From NCBI GenBank assembly GCA_947500755.1, contig CANMTO010000011.1, positions 1-64,000 of the forward strand: a stretch of 64,000 nucleotides of DNA. Reading direction: 5' to 3'. Below the pieces are notes generated by a model. It saw only the letters and a list, made by a program, of their open reading frames with translations. It made no database searches and was not told where the DNA came from. Numbering within the stretch: the first letter of the stretch is position 1; each line of letters begins with the position of its first letter. The DNA comes from Flavobacteriales bacterium (GTDB lineage Bacteria > Bacteroidota > Bacteroidia > Flavobacteriales_D > Crocinitomicaceae). The position numbers and the translations under genes are program-made. Shown piece after piece: positions 55,407 to 63,960 of the stretch.

Positions 55407-56204
55407 ATGAATGAAAAGGGCTTGAAGTTGTTTAATCTTCCAAATTTAATTACCTCCGGCAACTTCCTTTGTGGAATTTTAGCCATAATTCTTGCATTTT
55501 CTGGCCGCATTGAGTGGAGTTCATTATTGCTCGTCATTGCCATGATATTCGATTTTTTTGATGGGTTTGTTGCTAGAAAACTGGGCATTAGTTCTCCGAT
55601 TGGTAAAGACCTTGATTCCTTGGCGGATTTGGTATCTTTCGGACTTGCTCCCGGCATTTTGATGTTTATTGTGATCGAACTTAGACTAAACGGTAACCTC
55701 GGGGACACCTTTTTAAAATTTCATGATTTCCAATTTCACGAATTCCGAGATTGGTTGAGTTTGTGTGCCCTTAGCATCCCATTCTTTTCCCTGTTTCGTT
55801 TGGCGAAATTCAATAATGACACGCGGCAAAGCGATCGATTTATTGGGGTTCCCACCCCGACCTGTACCATCTTCTTTTTGTTCTTTCCCTTGCTGTATTG
55901 GAAAATCGGATTTGAAAATACTACCCCTTTTGAACCGTCTTACCCATGGGTACTAGACCCTTTATTCATGGCAATAACTGCATTAGCATTTCCCTTGTTA
56001 TTAATTTCTGAAATCCCCTTATTGTCTCTTAAAATCAAGGATTTTGGGCTTAAAAACAATCGGTTTCAATACCTCTTGTTAGGAATTTCGTTGATAACAA
56101 TTTTTGTTTTTCAGATCTACGCACTGCCAATAATTGTAATTTTGTATGTGACTTTATCCATTATCGAGTACAAAACCGCGAAGCACCATGAAATTCAAAG
56201 CTGA
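55407..56204 (+). CDS. pssA: CDP-diacylglycerol-serine O-phosphatidyltransferase
   Basis: Inner-membrane enzyme making phosphatidylserine, precursor of phosphatidylethanolamine. 265 residues with several transmembrane segments. The CDP-alcohol phosphotransferase motif is complete: DGFVAR...GKDLDSLAD (D-G-x2-A-R-x8-G-x3-D-x3-D, about residues 51-73). It overlaps purS by 17 nt, so both are on one transcript. Confidence 0.93.
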   Translation: MNEKGLKLFNLPNLITSGNFLCGILAIILAFSGRIEWSSLLLVIAMIFDFFDGFVARKLGISSPIGKDLDSLADLVSFGLAPGILMFIVIELRLNGNLGDTFLKFHDFQFHEFRDWLSLCALSIPFFSLFRLAKFNNDTRQSDRFIGVPTPTCTIFFLFFPLLYWKIGFENTTPFEPSYPWVLDPLFMAITALAFPLLLISEIPLLSLKIKDFGLKNNRFQYLLLGISLITIFVFQIYALPIIVILYVTLSIIEYKTAKHHEIQS

Positions 56205-56439
56205 AATCGACGTTATGCCACACGACGCCTTACTAGACCCTCAAGGCAAAGCAGTTACCCATGCCATGGCATCTATTGGCATGCATGAAATAGAAGGCGT
56301 TAGAATAGGAAGACATATTCGTTTGTTCGTTGAATCAGACTCTATGGAAACGGCGAAAGAACGGGTTGAAGAAGCCTGTAAAAAAATGTTGGCCAATGCC
56401 ATCATGGAGTCGTACACCTATACCGTAGAAGCGGTCTAG
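56188..56439 (+). CDS. purS: phosphoribosylformylglycinamidine synthase subunit PurS
   Basis: 83-residue PurS, a small subunit that bridges short PurL and PurQ in FGAM synthase. The typical pattern is present: KFKAEIDVMPHDALLDPQG, then GVRIGRHIRL and ACKKMLANAIMESYTY. It is far from purL (25 kb) and encoded inside the pssA transcript with overlapping start. Confidence 0.94.
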   Translation: MKFKAEIDVMPHDALLDPQGKAVTHAMASIGMHEIEGVRIGRHIRLFVESDSMETAKERVEEACKKMLANAIMESYTYTVEAV

Positions 56440-56443
56440 ACCC

Positions 56444-57850
56444 TTGTCCTCTTTTATTGAGACATATAATTGTCGCCTGGGCAGTGTAAATCCGAATAAA
56501 TACCTAATTTCTAGCCGGGAAGACCTTAGCAGGTGCTTAGTTTCAGCGGAGCTCGCCCATCACAACGAAGCCTTACTTGACATCGCAACAAGGGTAGAAT
56601 TTCTTTCAGAAATCCACGCGCAAATCATTTATCACAAAGAAGCACTCTTTGAAGTATATTCAACAGAAAGCAGCCTTGGACGCCTAAGGTTTAATGCCGA
56701 ATTTGACCGCACACTCAAGCAACTTAATGCCTATCGGGATGCAGCTATTGCGCTAAGCATTCAAAAAAACAAGAGCATTTTACCAGACCGGACCATATCA
56801 AAAAAACCTATGCCTCTTGGGCCGATCGCTGTATTTGGTGCATCAAACTTCCCCTTGGCTTACGCCACGCTTGGGGGGGATGTAATGGGCGCTTTTGCGG
56901 CAGGTTGCCCTGTGATTGTTAAAGGGCATCCTCTTCACGCCGGTACAAGTTTACTGAGTGCCAAACTGATTTACAATGCACGTGAAAAGCTCAACCTTCA
57001 CCCGGGGGTTTTCGGTCATGTGCTGGATGATGGATTCGACATTGGACAAACCTTGGTTCAAGACCCTCGAATCAAAGGGTGCGGATTTACAGGGAGTTTT
57101 TCGGGCGGAATGGCCCTCTATCGGCTTACCCAAAACAGGAAAGACCCAATTCCTTGCTTTGCCGAGATGGGCAGCATTAATCCGGTTATTATCCTCCCAA
57201 ATGAGCAAGGACTGAGCATTCACCTGAATTCTTTGGTGCAATCCATAACCACAGATGCCGGGCAATTCTGCACCAAACCAGGAGTTCTGTTTTGTCCGAA
57301 TTCGATGCTTCCCGAGGCCTTGAAAATCTTAGATTATGCGTTTAAAAAAGCGGCACCCCATCCCATGCTGCACCCCTCGGTGCAAGAACGATATCATTGC
57401 AAACTAGAAGAAATAACGCGGAACTTCGATGGTAAGTCCTATTTATCAACGGAAAAGGAATTTGGAATAACACGTGGATTTTTTCAAGTTTCTATCGAGC
57501 AATTCCTAAAAAACCCGTCCCTTCAACAAGAACTTTTTGGTCCGACGGCAGTGATTGTGGCTTACGATACATCCGATGAATTATTGCGGGGTCTTGCACC
57601 CTTGAAAGGTCAATTAACCATAACCTTGATTGGAGAAAACCCCGAAACATCCGTGTTTTTTAAGTGGGCATGTACGCACGCAGGACGCGTGATATTGAAC
57701 GGCGTTCCAACGGGGGTTTCTGTGGTAGCGAACATGCATCACGGAGGACCTTTTCCCGCAAGTACAGACGACCGATTTTCTGCAGTTGGAGAGGCATCTA
57801 TCCAAAGATTTATTCGTTATGTGTCTGTTCAAAATTCTGTGAGCACATAA
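56444..57850 (+). CDS. aldehyde dehydrogenase, 2-oxoglutarate-semialdehyde dehydrogenase type
   Basis: 468-residue NAD(P)-dependent aldehyde dehydrogenase. Catalytic Cys276 in GQFCTKPG and general base Glu241 in CFAEMGS are intact; the FGASNFPLAYATLGGD cofactor region resembles 2-oxoglutarate semialdehyde (2,5-dioxovalerate) dehydrogenases of the hydroxyproline and sugar-acid routes. The substrate is inferred by similarity only. The start is TTG, 4 nt after the purS stop, consistent with coupled translation. Confidence 0.85.
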   Translation: MSSFIETYNCRLGSVNPNKYLISSREDLSRCLVSAELAHHNEALLDIATRVEFLSEIHAQIIYHKEALFEVYSTESSLGRLRFNAEFDRTLKQLNAYRDAAIALSIQKNKSILPDRTISKKPMPLGPIAVFGASNFPLAYATLGGDVMGAFAAGCPVIVKGHPLHAGTSLLSAKLIYNAREKLNLHPGVFGHVLDDGFDIGQTLVQDPRIKGCGFTGSFSGGMALYRLTQNRKDPIPCFAEMGSINPVIILPNEQGLSIHLNSLVQSITTDAGQFCTKPGVLFCPNSMLPEALKILDYAFKKAAPHPMLHPSVQERYHCKLEEITRNFDGKSYLSTEKEFGITRGFFQVSIEQFLKNPSLQQELFGPTAVIVAYDTSDELLRGLAPLKGQLTITLIGENPETSVFFKWACTHAGRVILNGVPTGVSVVANMHHGGPFPASTDDRFSAVGEASIQRFIRYVSVQNSVST

Positions 57851-57862
57851 CTTGAATTGTTT

Positions 57863-57870
57863 TACCTTTG
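57863..57870 (+). promoter_or_regulatory. -7 promoter element for the coiled-coil protein gene
   Basis: TACCTTTG matches TAnnTTTG, 13 nt before the ATG at 57884. Confidence 0.5.
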
Positions 57871-57883
57871 TTAAAAATTACAT

Positions 57884-58837
57884 ATGACTGAAAACCAACA
57901 AAAATCATCGAGCTTAATCCTATACAGTGTTGTAGGGATTTTATTAATTGGGCTTGCCGCATTAACCTTTATGTGGTCCGCAAAGCGAAGTGAATTGAAT
58001 CAATGTCAAAATGATAACATCATCTTGAAATCAGACATGGAAGGGATGAATAAAATGTTGGAGGGCTATGTGGGGGGCCTGTCTAACGATCTCAAAACTG
58101 ATTTCAAAAATATGCTCGACACCTACGACCGCTTGATTGATATGGATCGAAGCAAAGCCGACAGTTTAAACAAACAAAAAGCACAAATTTCACAATTACT
58201 GACTAAACTCAACTCGAATAAGAAATTATCAGCGCGAGAACTCTTTAATTTGAAGAAAGAAAACGAAGTTCTTCGCTCGATCATGCGCGGGTATGTGAAA
58301 CAAATTGATTCATTGAATACCCTGAATATAAAGCTAACCTCTGTGTTAGACGAAACAACCACTAAACTCACGGAAACAACAAGTGAACGGGATACTTACA
58401 AAAAGGACTCGGAACAAAAGTCAGAGCAGTTAAAAAAAGGTGAAAAGCTGCAAGCCTACGGGTTTATTTCAGAGGCTATGCGAATGAAGTTAAACAACAC
58501 CACCGAGCCAACACCTAAAGCAAAGAATGCTGTACAAATGAGGGCGTCATTCACCATCGGAGAGAATCAGATTGCAAGCAGTGGTAAGAAAGCGGTCTAT
58601 CTTCAAATAATTGCGCCAAGTGGTGCTGTTTTACAGAACAAGGCAAATCATGTCATGGATACAGATACTGGGCAACAGGCGTATTCAGACAAAAAAGACA
58701 TTGATTATAACAATCAAGCGATAGACCTCACAATCTATTATGATTTGAAAGGACAAGAGGTGGAGAAAGGTAATTTCAAGGTTAAGATTTACTGCGAAGG
58801 ACAACTGATCGGAACCGATAGCTTTACACTAAAATAG
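57884..58837 (+). CDS. membrane-anchored coiled-coil protein, unknown
   Basis: 317 residues: one transmembrane segment (about 12-30), a long coiled-coil (about 35-190, charged heptads with Leu), and a C-terminal beta-rich domain (about 215-317, TIGENQIASSGKKAVYLQI...). It is probably an inner-membrane protein with its domain in the periplasm. It resembles uncharacterised Bacteroidota proteins; the function is unknown. It starts its own transcript and abuts the crotonase gene (1-nt spacer). Confidence 0.75.
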   Translation: MTENQQKSSSLILYSVVGILLIGLAALTFMWSAKRSELNQCQNDNIILKSDMEGMNKMLEGYVGGLSNDLKTDFKNMLDTYDRLIDMDRSKADSLNKQKAQISQLLTKLNSNKKLSARELFNLKKENEVLRSIMRGYVKQIDSLNTLNIKLTSVLDETTTKLTETTSERDTYKKDSEQKSEQLKKGEKLQAYGFISEAMRMKLNNTTEPTPKAKNAVQMRASFTIGENQIASSGKKAVYLQIIAPSGAVLQNKANHVMDTDTGQQAYSDKKDIDYNNQAIDLTIYYDLKGQEVEKGNFKVKIYCEGQLIGTDSFTLK

Positions 58838-58838
58838 C

Positions 58839-59597
58839 ATGGGAAACGGATCTGTAGTAAGCAGTATTGGGCAGGGAATTGCGACCATAACCTTTGGACA
58901 TCCACAAAGCAACTCATTACCTGGAATAATTCTTAACAAACTAGCAGAGGAAATCACAAGCATTGGGGAAAACTCAGAAGTGCGCGTCATAGTACTAAAG
59001 TCTCTTGGCGAGAAAACGTTTTGCGCTGGAGCTAGTTTTGATGAACTTGTGGCTATCAAAGATTACGAAAGTGGGCTTGAGTTTTTTTCAGGGTTTGCGA
59101 AGGTGATTAATGCATGCCGAACAGCAAAGCAATTAATCATTGGTCGTGTTCAAGGAAAGGCGGTTGGGGGCGGTGTTGGAATTGCAGCGGCCGTAGACTA
59201 TTGTTTTGCTACCAACCAAGCCGACATAAAACTCTCTGAATTGGCAGTTGGCATCGGGCCTTTCGTAGTTGGACCTGCCGTAGCCAGAAAAATAGGTGTT
59301 TCAGCCATGAGCGAATTAGCGATCAATGCGACAGCATGGCGAAGTGCCGAATGGGCCAAGAATAAAGGGTTGTATACTGAAGTATTTGAACGTATCGAGC
59401 AGATGGATGAAGCGGTTGATGGCTTAGCTCAACGATTATCTGAATCGAATCCAGAAGCTATGAACGAATTGAAACATATTTTTTGGCAAGGTACTGCAAA
59501 TTGGGATCAGCTTTTGATTGAACGGGCCGGAATTAGTGGAAGATTAGTGCTGAGTGAATTCACTCGAAATGCTATCCATGCATTTAAATCAAAATAA
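58839..59597 (+). CDS. enoyl-CoA hydratase/isomerase family protein
   Basis: 252-residue crotonase-fold protein. The oxyanion-hole sites FCAGASFDEL and QGKAVGGGVGIAAAVDYCFA are present, and a Glu sits in LSELAVGIGPFVVGP at the position of the second catalytic Glu of hydratases. The first catalytic Glu is not obvious (VDYC instead of the usual region), so hydratase versus isomerase activity is uncertain. It starts 1 nt after the coiled-coil gene. Confidence 0.85.
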   Translation: MGNGSVVSSIGQGIATITFGHPQSNSLPGIILNKLAEEITSIGENSEVRVIVLKSLGEKTFCAGASFDELVAIKDYESGLEFFSGFAKVINACRTAKQLIIGRVQGKAVGGGVGIAAAVDYCFATNQADIKLSELAVGIGPFVVGPAVARKIGVSAMSELAINATAWRSAEWAKNKGLYTEVFERIEQMDEAVDGLAQRLSESNPEAMNELKHIFWQGTANWDQLLIERAGISGRLVLSEFTRNAIHAFKSK

Positions 59598-59619
59598 TTG
59601 CACTTTTTTTTCACTCGGG

Positions 59620-59650
59620 TTGGAAAATTAAAACATTCCTTCTATCTTTG
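59620..59650 (+). promoter_or_regulatory. promoter of the ribosomal protein cluster
   Basis: TTG (59620-59622), 20-nt spacer, TATCTTTG (59643-59650): near-exact Bacteroidota consensus. The -7 ends 42 nt before the rplM GTG, leaving a real leader. Confidence 0.7.
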
Positions 59651-59692
59651 CACCCCCTTAAAATAGGGTTTTACTGTTAAATTATTACGCTT

Positions 59693-60148
59693 GTGGATAC
59701 GTTAAGTTACAGAACAATATCAGGAAATACTGCAACCGCAGATAAAAAGTGGTTTATTGTAGATGCATCAGGGCATCATGTTGGTCGTTTGGCCAGTGTG
59801 ATAGCTAAGGTGCTTCGAGGTAAATACAAAACATGTTACACCCCTCATGCAGATTGTGGTGATAACGTAATTATTATTAATGCAGAAAAGGTTGCGTTTT
59901 CAGGCACAAAGCTGGAAAATAAAGAATACGTAAGATACTCAGGATATCCGGGAGGTCAGCGTTTTACTTCCGCAGAGGTCATGTTAAAGAAACATCCAGA
60001 GCGCTTAATCGAAAAAGCCATCAAAGGGATGTTGCCAAAAAATACGTTGGGACGTCAAATTTACACCAACTTGAAAGTATACAGAGGAACTGCTCACAAA
60101 CATGATGCGCAACAACCTGAAGTGTTGAACTTAGACAATTTATTATAA
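59693..60148 (+). CDS. rplM: 50S ribosomal protein L13
   Basis: 151 residues, with the standard features DASGHHVGRLASVIAKVLRGKYK and CGDNVIIINAEKV. The GTG start gives DTLSYRTIS after the first residue, the usual Bacteroidota N-terminus. First gene of rplM-rpsI-rpsB-tsf-pyrH-frr; S9 follows after 3 nt. Confidence 0.97.
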   Translation: MDTLSYRTISGNTATADKKWFIVDASGHHVGRLASVIAKVLRGKYKTCYTPHADCGDNVIIINAEKVAFSGTKLENKEYVRYSGYPGGQRFTSAEVMLKKHPERLIEKAIKGMLPKNTLGRQIYTNLKVYRGTAHKHDAQQPEVLNLDNLL

Positions 60149-60151
60149 CTC

Positions 60152-60538
60152 ATGGATATTACAAATGCTTTAGGAAGAAGAAAAACAGCCGTAGCGCGTG
60201 TTTATCTTTCAAAAGGTAAGGGAGAAGTAACGATCAACAATCGTCCTGTATCTGAATTTTTCCCTACAAATCTTTTGTTAACAAAAATAAAACAACCGTT
60301 TGAAATAACAGAAACAGTCGGTCAGTATAATGTTAAAGCTACGGTGAATGGCGGTGGAATCAACGGACAAGCCGAGGCTGTTCGCTTGGGTATTTCCAGA
60401 GCCTTGGTTGAAATATCTGAAGATTTTAAACCGGCATTACGAGCAGAAGGATTGATGACGCGTGACCCGAGAATGGTAGAGCGTAAGAAACCAGGTCAGC
60501 CAAAAGCAAGAAAGAAATTCCAGTTCTCGAAACGTTAA
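60152..60538 (+). CDS. rpsI: 30S ribosomal protein S9
   Basis: 128 residues with GRRKTAVARVYL at the start and the conserved C-terminal QPKARKKFQFSKR, whose tail reaches the P-site tRNA. It follows rplM by 3 nt and precedes rpsB after an 88-nt spacer that contains a hairpin. Confidence 0.98.
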   Translation: MDITNALGRRKTAVARVYLSKGKGEVTINNRPVSEFFPTNLLLTKIKQPFEITETVGQYNVKATVNGGGINGQAEAVRLGISRALVEISEDFKPALRAEGLMTRDPRMVERKKPGQPKARKKFQFSKR

Positions 60539-60564
60539 TCGAAAACTTGGAGGTTTAGTATCCA

Positions 60565-60596
60565 AATTGCTGAGCACCTTTTATCCCTCAGCAATT
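60565..60596 (+). promoter_or_regulatory. hairpin in the rpsI-rpsB spacer
   Basis: Perfect 10-bp stem (AATTGCTGAG and CTCAGCAATT) with a 12-nt loop. No T run follows, so a terminator is unlikely. It could be an rpsB leader element or an RNA-processing site. Confidence 0.45.
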
Positions 60597-60626
60597 GCTT
60601 TAAATTAGGAACGTAAACAATTATAT

Positions 60627-61706
60627 ATGTCAAAAATAACATTTGAAAGACTTCTCGAAGCGGGAGTACATTTTGGTCACCTTAAAAGAAAATGGAATCC
60701 AGCAATGGCTCCTTACATTTTCGAAGAAAAAAAGGGAATCCATATCATCGATTTAAATAAAACGATTGTTCATCTTGAACAAGCCTCGGCAGCAATGAAA
60801 CAAATCGCGCGCTCTGGTAAAAAAGTTTTATTTGTTGCCACTAAAAAGCAAGCCAAAGAAATCGTTGCACAACGCGTAGCTCAGGTGAACATGCCATTCG
60901 TTACAGAACGTTGGTCTGGAGGTATGCTTACTAACTTCCAAACCACAAGAAAATCGATTCGTAAAATGACACTCATCGATAAGATGAAATCTGATGGAAC
61001 TTGGGATACATTAAACAAGCGCGAAAAATTGTTCAAATCTCGTCAACGGGACAAACTTGAAAAAAACTTTGGTTCTATTTCAGACATGACGCGTCAGCCT
61101 GCAGCTATCTTCATTGTTGACATCCTTAAGGAGCACATTGCATTAGCAGAGGCAAAGCGTTTAAATATTCCAACCTTTGCGATTGTAGACACGAATTCAA
61201 ACCCAAAATTGGTTGACTTTCCTATTCCCGCAAACGACGATGCTACCAAATCAATTGCTTTAATATTGGATGAAATTTGTAATGCGATCCAACAAGGGTT
61301 AGAAGACCGTAAAAACTCGAAAGGTGATGCGAACGAAGAAGGCTCAGATGAGGTTGTAGCTGGAGCGCCAGTAGCTGAGCGGAGAGCAGTTAAAGCGGCT
61401 AAAACAGCAGTGGAAGAAGCTCCTGTAGTGGAAGAAGATCCTGTAGCGGAAGAAGCTCCTTTAGTGGAAGAAGCTCCAGTAGCAGAAGAAGCTCCAGTAG
61501 CAGAAGAAGCTCCAGTAGCAGAAGAAGCTCCAGTAGCGGAAGAAGCTCCTGCAGTGGAAGAAGCTCCTGTAGCGGAAGAAGCTCCTGTAGTGGAAGAGGC
61601 TCCTGTAGCGGAAGAAGCTCCTGTAGCGGAAGAAGCTCCTGCAGTGGAAGAGGCTCCTGCAGTGGAAGAAAACTCTACCGATGAAACTGCAACGGAAGAA
61701 GCGTAA
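60627..61706 (+). CDS. rpsB: 30S ribosomal protein S2 with long acidic repeat tail
   Basis: 359 residues against the usual 230-270. The first 240 residues are normal S2 ([42 protein letters not shown]). From 262 to 345 come 14 units of the hexapeptide xEEAPx (V/A-E-E-A-P-V/A), one with Asp, then an acidic end. S2 recruits S1 and helps mRNA binding at the 30S platform, and the tail is exposed on the solvent side by position. Cotranscribed with tsf. Confidence 0.96.
   Translation: MSKITFERLLEAGVHFGHLKRKWNPAMAPYIFEEKKGIHIIDLNKTIVHLEQASAAMKQIARSGKKVLFVATKKQAKEIVAQRVAQVNMPFVTERWSGGMLTNFQTTRKSIRKMTLIDKMKSDGTWDTLNKREKLFKSRQRDKLEKNFGSISDMTRQPAAIFIVDILKEHIALAEAKRLNIPTFAIVDTNSNPKLVDFPIPANDDATKSIALILDEICNAIQQGLEDRKNSKGDANEEGSDEVVAGAPVAERRAVKAAKTAVEEAPVVEEDPVAEEAPLVEEAPVAEEAPVAEEAPVAEEAPVAEEAPAVEEAPVAEEAPVVEEAPVAEEAPVAEEAPAVEEAPAVEENSTDETATEEA
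61410..61661 (+). repeat. 18-bp tandem repeat inside rpsB (14 units)
   Basis: Fourteen in-frame 18-bp units, each coding a hexapeptide of the pattern xEEAPx. Unit ends vary (GTA, GCA, TTA), while GAAGAAGCTCC is almost constant; several adjacent units are identical, so slippage could change the copy number without changing frame. Confidence 0.85.
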
Positions 61707-61732
61707 TTATTAACTCTTTATATTTTTAAGTC

Positions 61733-62563
61733 ATGGCAATTACAGCAGCAGACGTAAACAAACTAAGACAACAGACCGGTGCCGGTATGATGGATTGCAA
61801 GAATGCACTTGTAGAAGCAAACGGGGATTTTGAAACCGCGATTGATCTTCTTCGAAAGAAAGGACAGAAAATAGCTGCAAAACGTGGGGGAAATGATGCT
61901 AAAGAAGGACTTATTCTTGCTCAATCTACGGAAGATGGCAAAGCAGGCGTTATTCTATCTTTAAATTGTGAAACAGATTTCGTTGCTAAAAACGAAGGAT
62001 ATGTTTCCTTGGTGCAATCATTGGTTGATTTAGCCATTGCCAACCTACCAGAAAGCGCAGAGGCACTTAAAGCATTGTCATACGATGGTAAGTTAAGCGT
62101 AGAAGATAAAATCACAGAGCAAATTGGTGTAATTGGTGAAAAACTAGATCTTTCCACATATGCAGTATTGCGCGGTGAGTGTGTAGTAGCCTACAATCAC
62201 CCGGGCAATCAACTTGCGACCATGGTGGTATTGAATAATTCAACAGAAGATGCCGCTGAGGCTGGTCGTCAAGTGGCGATGCAAGTTGCTGCAATGAATC
62301 CAATTGCAATTAATAAGGACGGCGTTGATGCAAGAACCATTGAACGTGAAATTGAAGTTGGTAAAGATCTTGCTATTCAAGAAGGAAAACCAGCAGACAT
62401 GGCAGAAAAAATTGCCATGGGTAGGTTGAATAAATTCTTCCAAGAAAATACGTTGTTAAGTCAACAATTCGTTCGCGACAACAAACTTACTGTAGAACAA
62501 TTCTTAAATACTACGGAGAAAGGACTTACAGTCACCGATTTCCGAAGATTTTCGTTAAGTTAA
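61733..62563 (+). CDS. tsf: elongation factor Ts
   Basis: Nucleotide-exchange factor for EF-Tu. 276 residues with the signature LRQQTGAGMMDCKNAL at the start and NCETDFVAKNE, the zone that contacts EF-Tu. It follows rpsB by 26 nt and ends at a strong terminator, so the pyrH-frr genes use a second promoter. Confidence 0.97.
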   Translation: MAITAADVNKLRQQTGAGMMDCKNALVEANGDFETAIDLLRKKGQKIAAKRGGNDAKEGLILAQSTEDGKAGVILSLNCETDFVAKNEGYVSLVQSLVDLAIANLPESAEALKALSYDGKLSVEDKITEQIGVIGEKLDLSTYAVLRGECVVAYNHPGNQLATMVVLNNSTEDAAEAGRQVAMQVAAMNPIAINKDGVDARTIEREIEVGKDLAIQEGKPADMAEKIAMGRLNKFFQENTLLSQQFVRDNKLTVEQFLNTTEKGLTVTDFRRFSLS

Positions 62564-62567
62564 TACG

Positions 62568-62599
62568 AAAAAGCCTCACAATTGTGAGGCTTTTTTTTT
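62568..62599 (+). terminator. intrinsic terminator of tsf
   Basis: Palindrome with arms AAAAAGCCTCACAA and TTGTGAGGCTTTTT, followed by T residues; ends the rplM-tsf transcript. Confidence 0.9.
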
Positions 62600-62620
62600 A
62601 TCACACAAGATTGATTTTAT

Positions 62621-62628
62621 TATATTTG
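62621..62628 (+). promoter_or_regulatory. -7 promoter element for pyrH-frr
   Basis: TATATTTG matches TAnnTTTG, 10 nt before the pyrH ATG, immediately after the tsf terminator. Confidence 0.55.
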
Positions 62629-62638
62629 AACGCAAATC

Positions 62639-63346
62639 ATGAAGTACAAACGTATCCTTTTAAAACTAAGTGGTGAATCCTTGATGGGTTCGAAACAATT
62701 TGGCATTGATAATCAACGCCTTGCGAATTACGCTGCTGAAATTAAAGAAATCCATGAGCAGGGAATTGAAATTGCGATTGTTATCGGGGGAGGCAACATC
62801 TTCCGAGGGGTTCAAGCGGAAGAAGGGGGCATGGATCGAACCCACGGAGACTACATGGGCATGTTGGCCACTATGATTAATTCTATGGCCTTACAATCTG
62901 CTCTTGAAATTTCAGGATTACAAACCCGCTTACTTTCCGCAATAGAAATGAAAGCGATTGCTGAACCGTTTATTCGAAGAAGAGCTGTTCGTCATTTGGA
63001 AAAAGGAAGAATTGTAATCTTTGGTGCAGGAACAGGAAACCCATTCTTTACTACAGATTCGGCTGCGAGCCTAAGAGCTATAGAAATTAATGCAGATGTA
63101 ATTTTAAAAGGCACTCGGGTAGATGGAATCTATACAGCCGATCCGTTTAAAGATAGCAGTGCCGTAAAATATGAGCACATTACCTTTGATGAAGTTTACC
63201 AGCAAGGCCTGAGCGTTATGGATCTGACGGCATTTACCTTATGTAAAGAAAATAACTTACCGATTATAGTATTTGACATGGATACCCCCGGTAATCTAAA
63301 AGACTTACTAAACGGTAAGAAAGTAGGAACCCTCGTACATAATTAG
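62639..63346 (+). CDS. pyrH: uridylate kinase
   Basis: UMP kinase of the amino acid kinase fold, making UDP from UMP. 235 residues with KLSGESLMG and [10 protein letters not shown] at the N-terminal phosphate-binding region, [11 protein letters not shown] and [11 protein letters not shown] further on. Transcribed from its own promoter and followed by frr after 4 nt. Confidence 0.97.
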   Translation: MKYKRILLKLSGESLMGSKQFGIDNQRLANYAAEIKEIHEQGIEIAIVIGGGNIFRGVQAEEGGMDRTHGDYMGMLATMINSMALQSALEISGLQTRLLSAIEMKAIAEPFIRRRAVRHLEKGRIVIFGAGTGNPFFTTDSAASLRAIEINADVILKGTRVDGIYTADPFKDSSAVKYEHITFDEVYQQGLSVMDLTAFTLCKENNLPIIVFDMDTPGNLKDLLNGKKVGTLVHN

Positions 63347-63350
63347 TCCG

Positions 63351-63914
63351 ATGACAGAAGAATTAGATATGATCTTTGACGAGTTCAAGTCTTCCAGTGA
63401 AAAGACCCTCGTTCATTTAGATGCAGAATTAAGCAAGGTAAGAGCTGGAAAGGCCAGTCCGGGAATGCTCAACGGCGTAATGGTGGAATATTATGGGTCC
63501 ATGACACCCCTGCAACAAGTCGCCAATGTCAATACAATTGATGCGCGAACTATTGTAGTGCAGCCGTGGGAAAAACCCTTGTTAAACGATATTGCAAAAG
63601 GAATTCTTAATGCAAACCTTGGATTAAATCCCCAGAGTAACGGAGAGCAATTGATAATTTCCGTTCCACCGTTGACTGAGGAGCGGCGGCGTGATTTGGT
63701 GAAGCGCGCCAAGGCGGAATGCGAACACGCGAAAGTTGGGATACGAAGCCAACGAAAAGATGCCATGGACATGATTAAAGACATGAAAAATGACGGCTTA
63801 TCCGAAGATTTAGCAAAAGGTGCTGAAGAACAAGTACAACAAATCACGAATGTTTTCATTAAGCGCATTGATGACATTCTCGAAATCAAAGAGAAGGACA
63901 TCATGACGGTATAA
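63351..63914 (+). CDS. frr: ribosome recycling factor
   Basis: 187 residues, the usual size. Motifs are LDAELSKVRAGKASPGML, NTIDARTIVVQPWEKP and LTEERRRDLVKRAK. It splits post-termination ribosomes with EF-G. Last gene before a terminator at 63933. Confidence 0.97.
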   Translation: MTEELDMIFDEFKSSSEKTLVHLDAELSKVRAGKASPGMLNGVMVEYYGSMTPLQQVANVNTIDARTIVVQPWEKPLLNDIAKGILNANLGLNPQSNGEQLIISVPPLTEERRRDLVKRAKAECEHAKVGIRSQRKDAMDMIKDMKNDGLSEDLAKGAEEQVQQITNVFIKRIDDILEIKEKDIMTV

Positions 63915-63932
63915 GTCAAAATCAATAACAAC

Positions 63933-63960
63933 AAAAAAGGGAGGCAAGCCTCCCTTTTTT
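63933..63960 (+). terminator. intrinsic terminator of pyrH-frr
   Basis: Arms AAAAAAGGGAGGC and GCCTCCCTTTTTT around AA, with the T run as part of the stem. After it only 40 bp of window remain, with nothing recognisable. Confidence 0.9.

Noticed and set aside
61410-61661. Repeat as CRISPR or mobile element
   Set aside because: The 18-bp units are in frame and code for a continuous acidic S2 tail.
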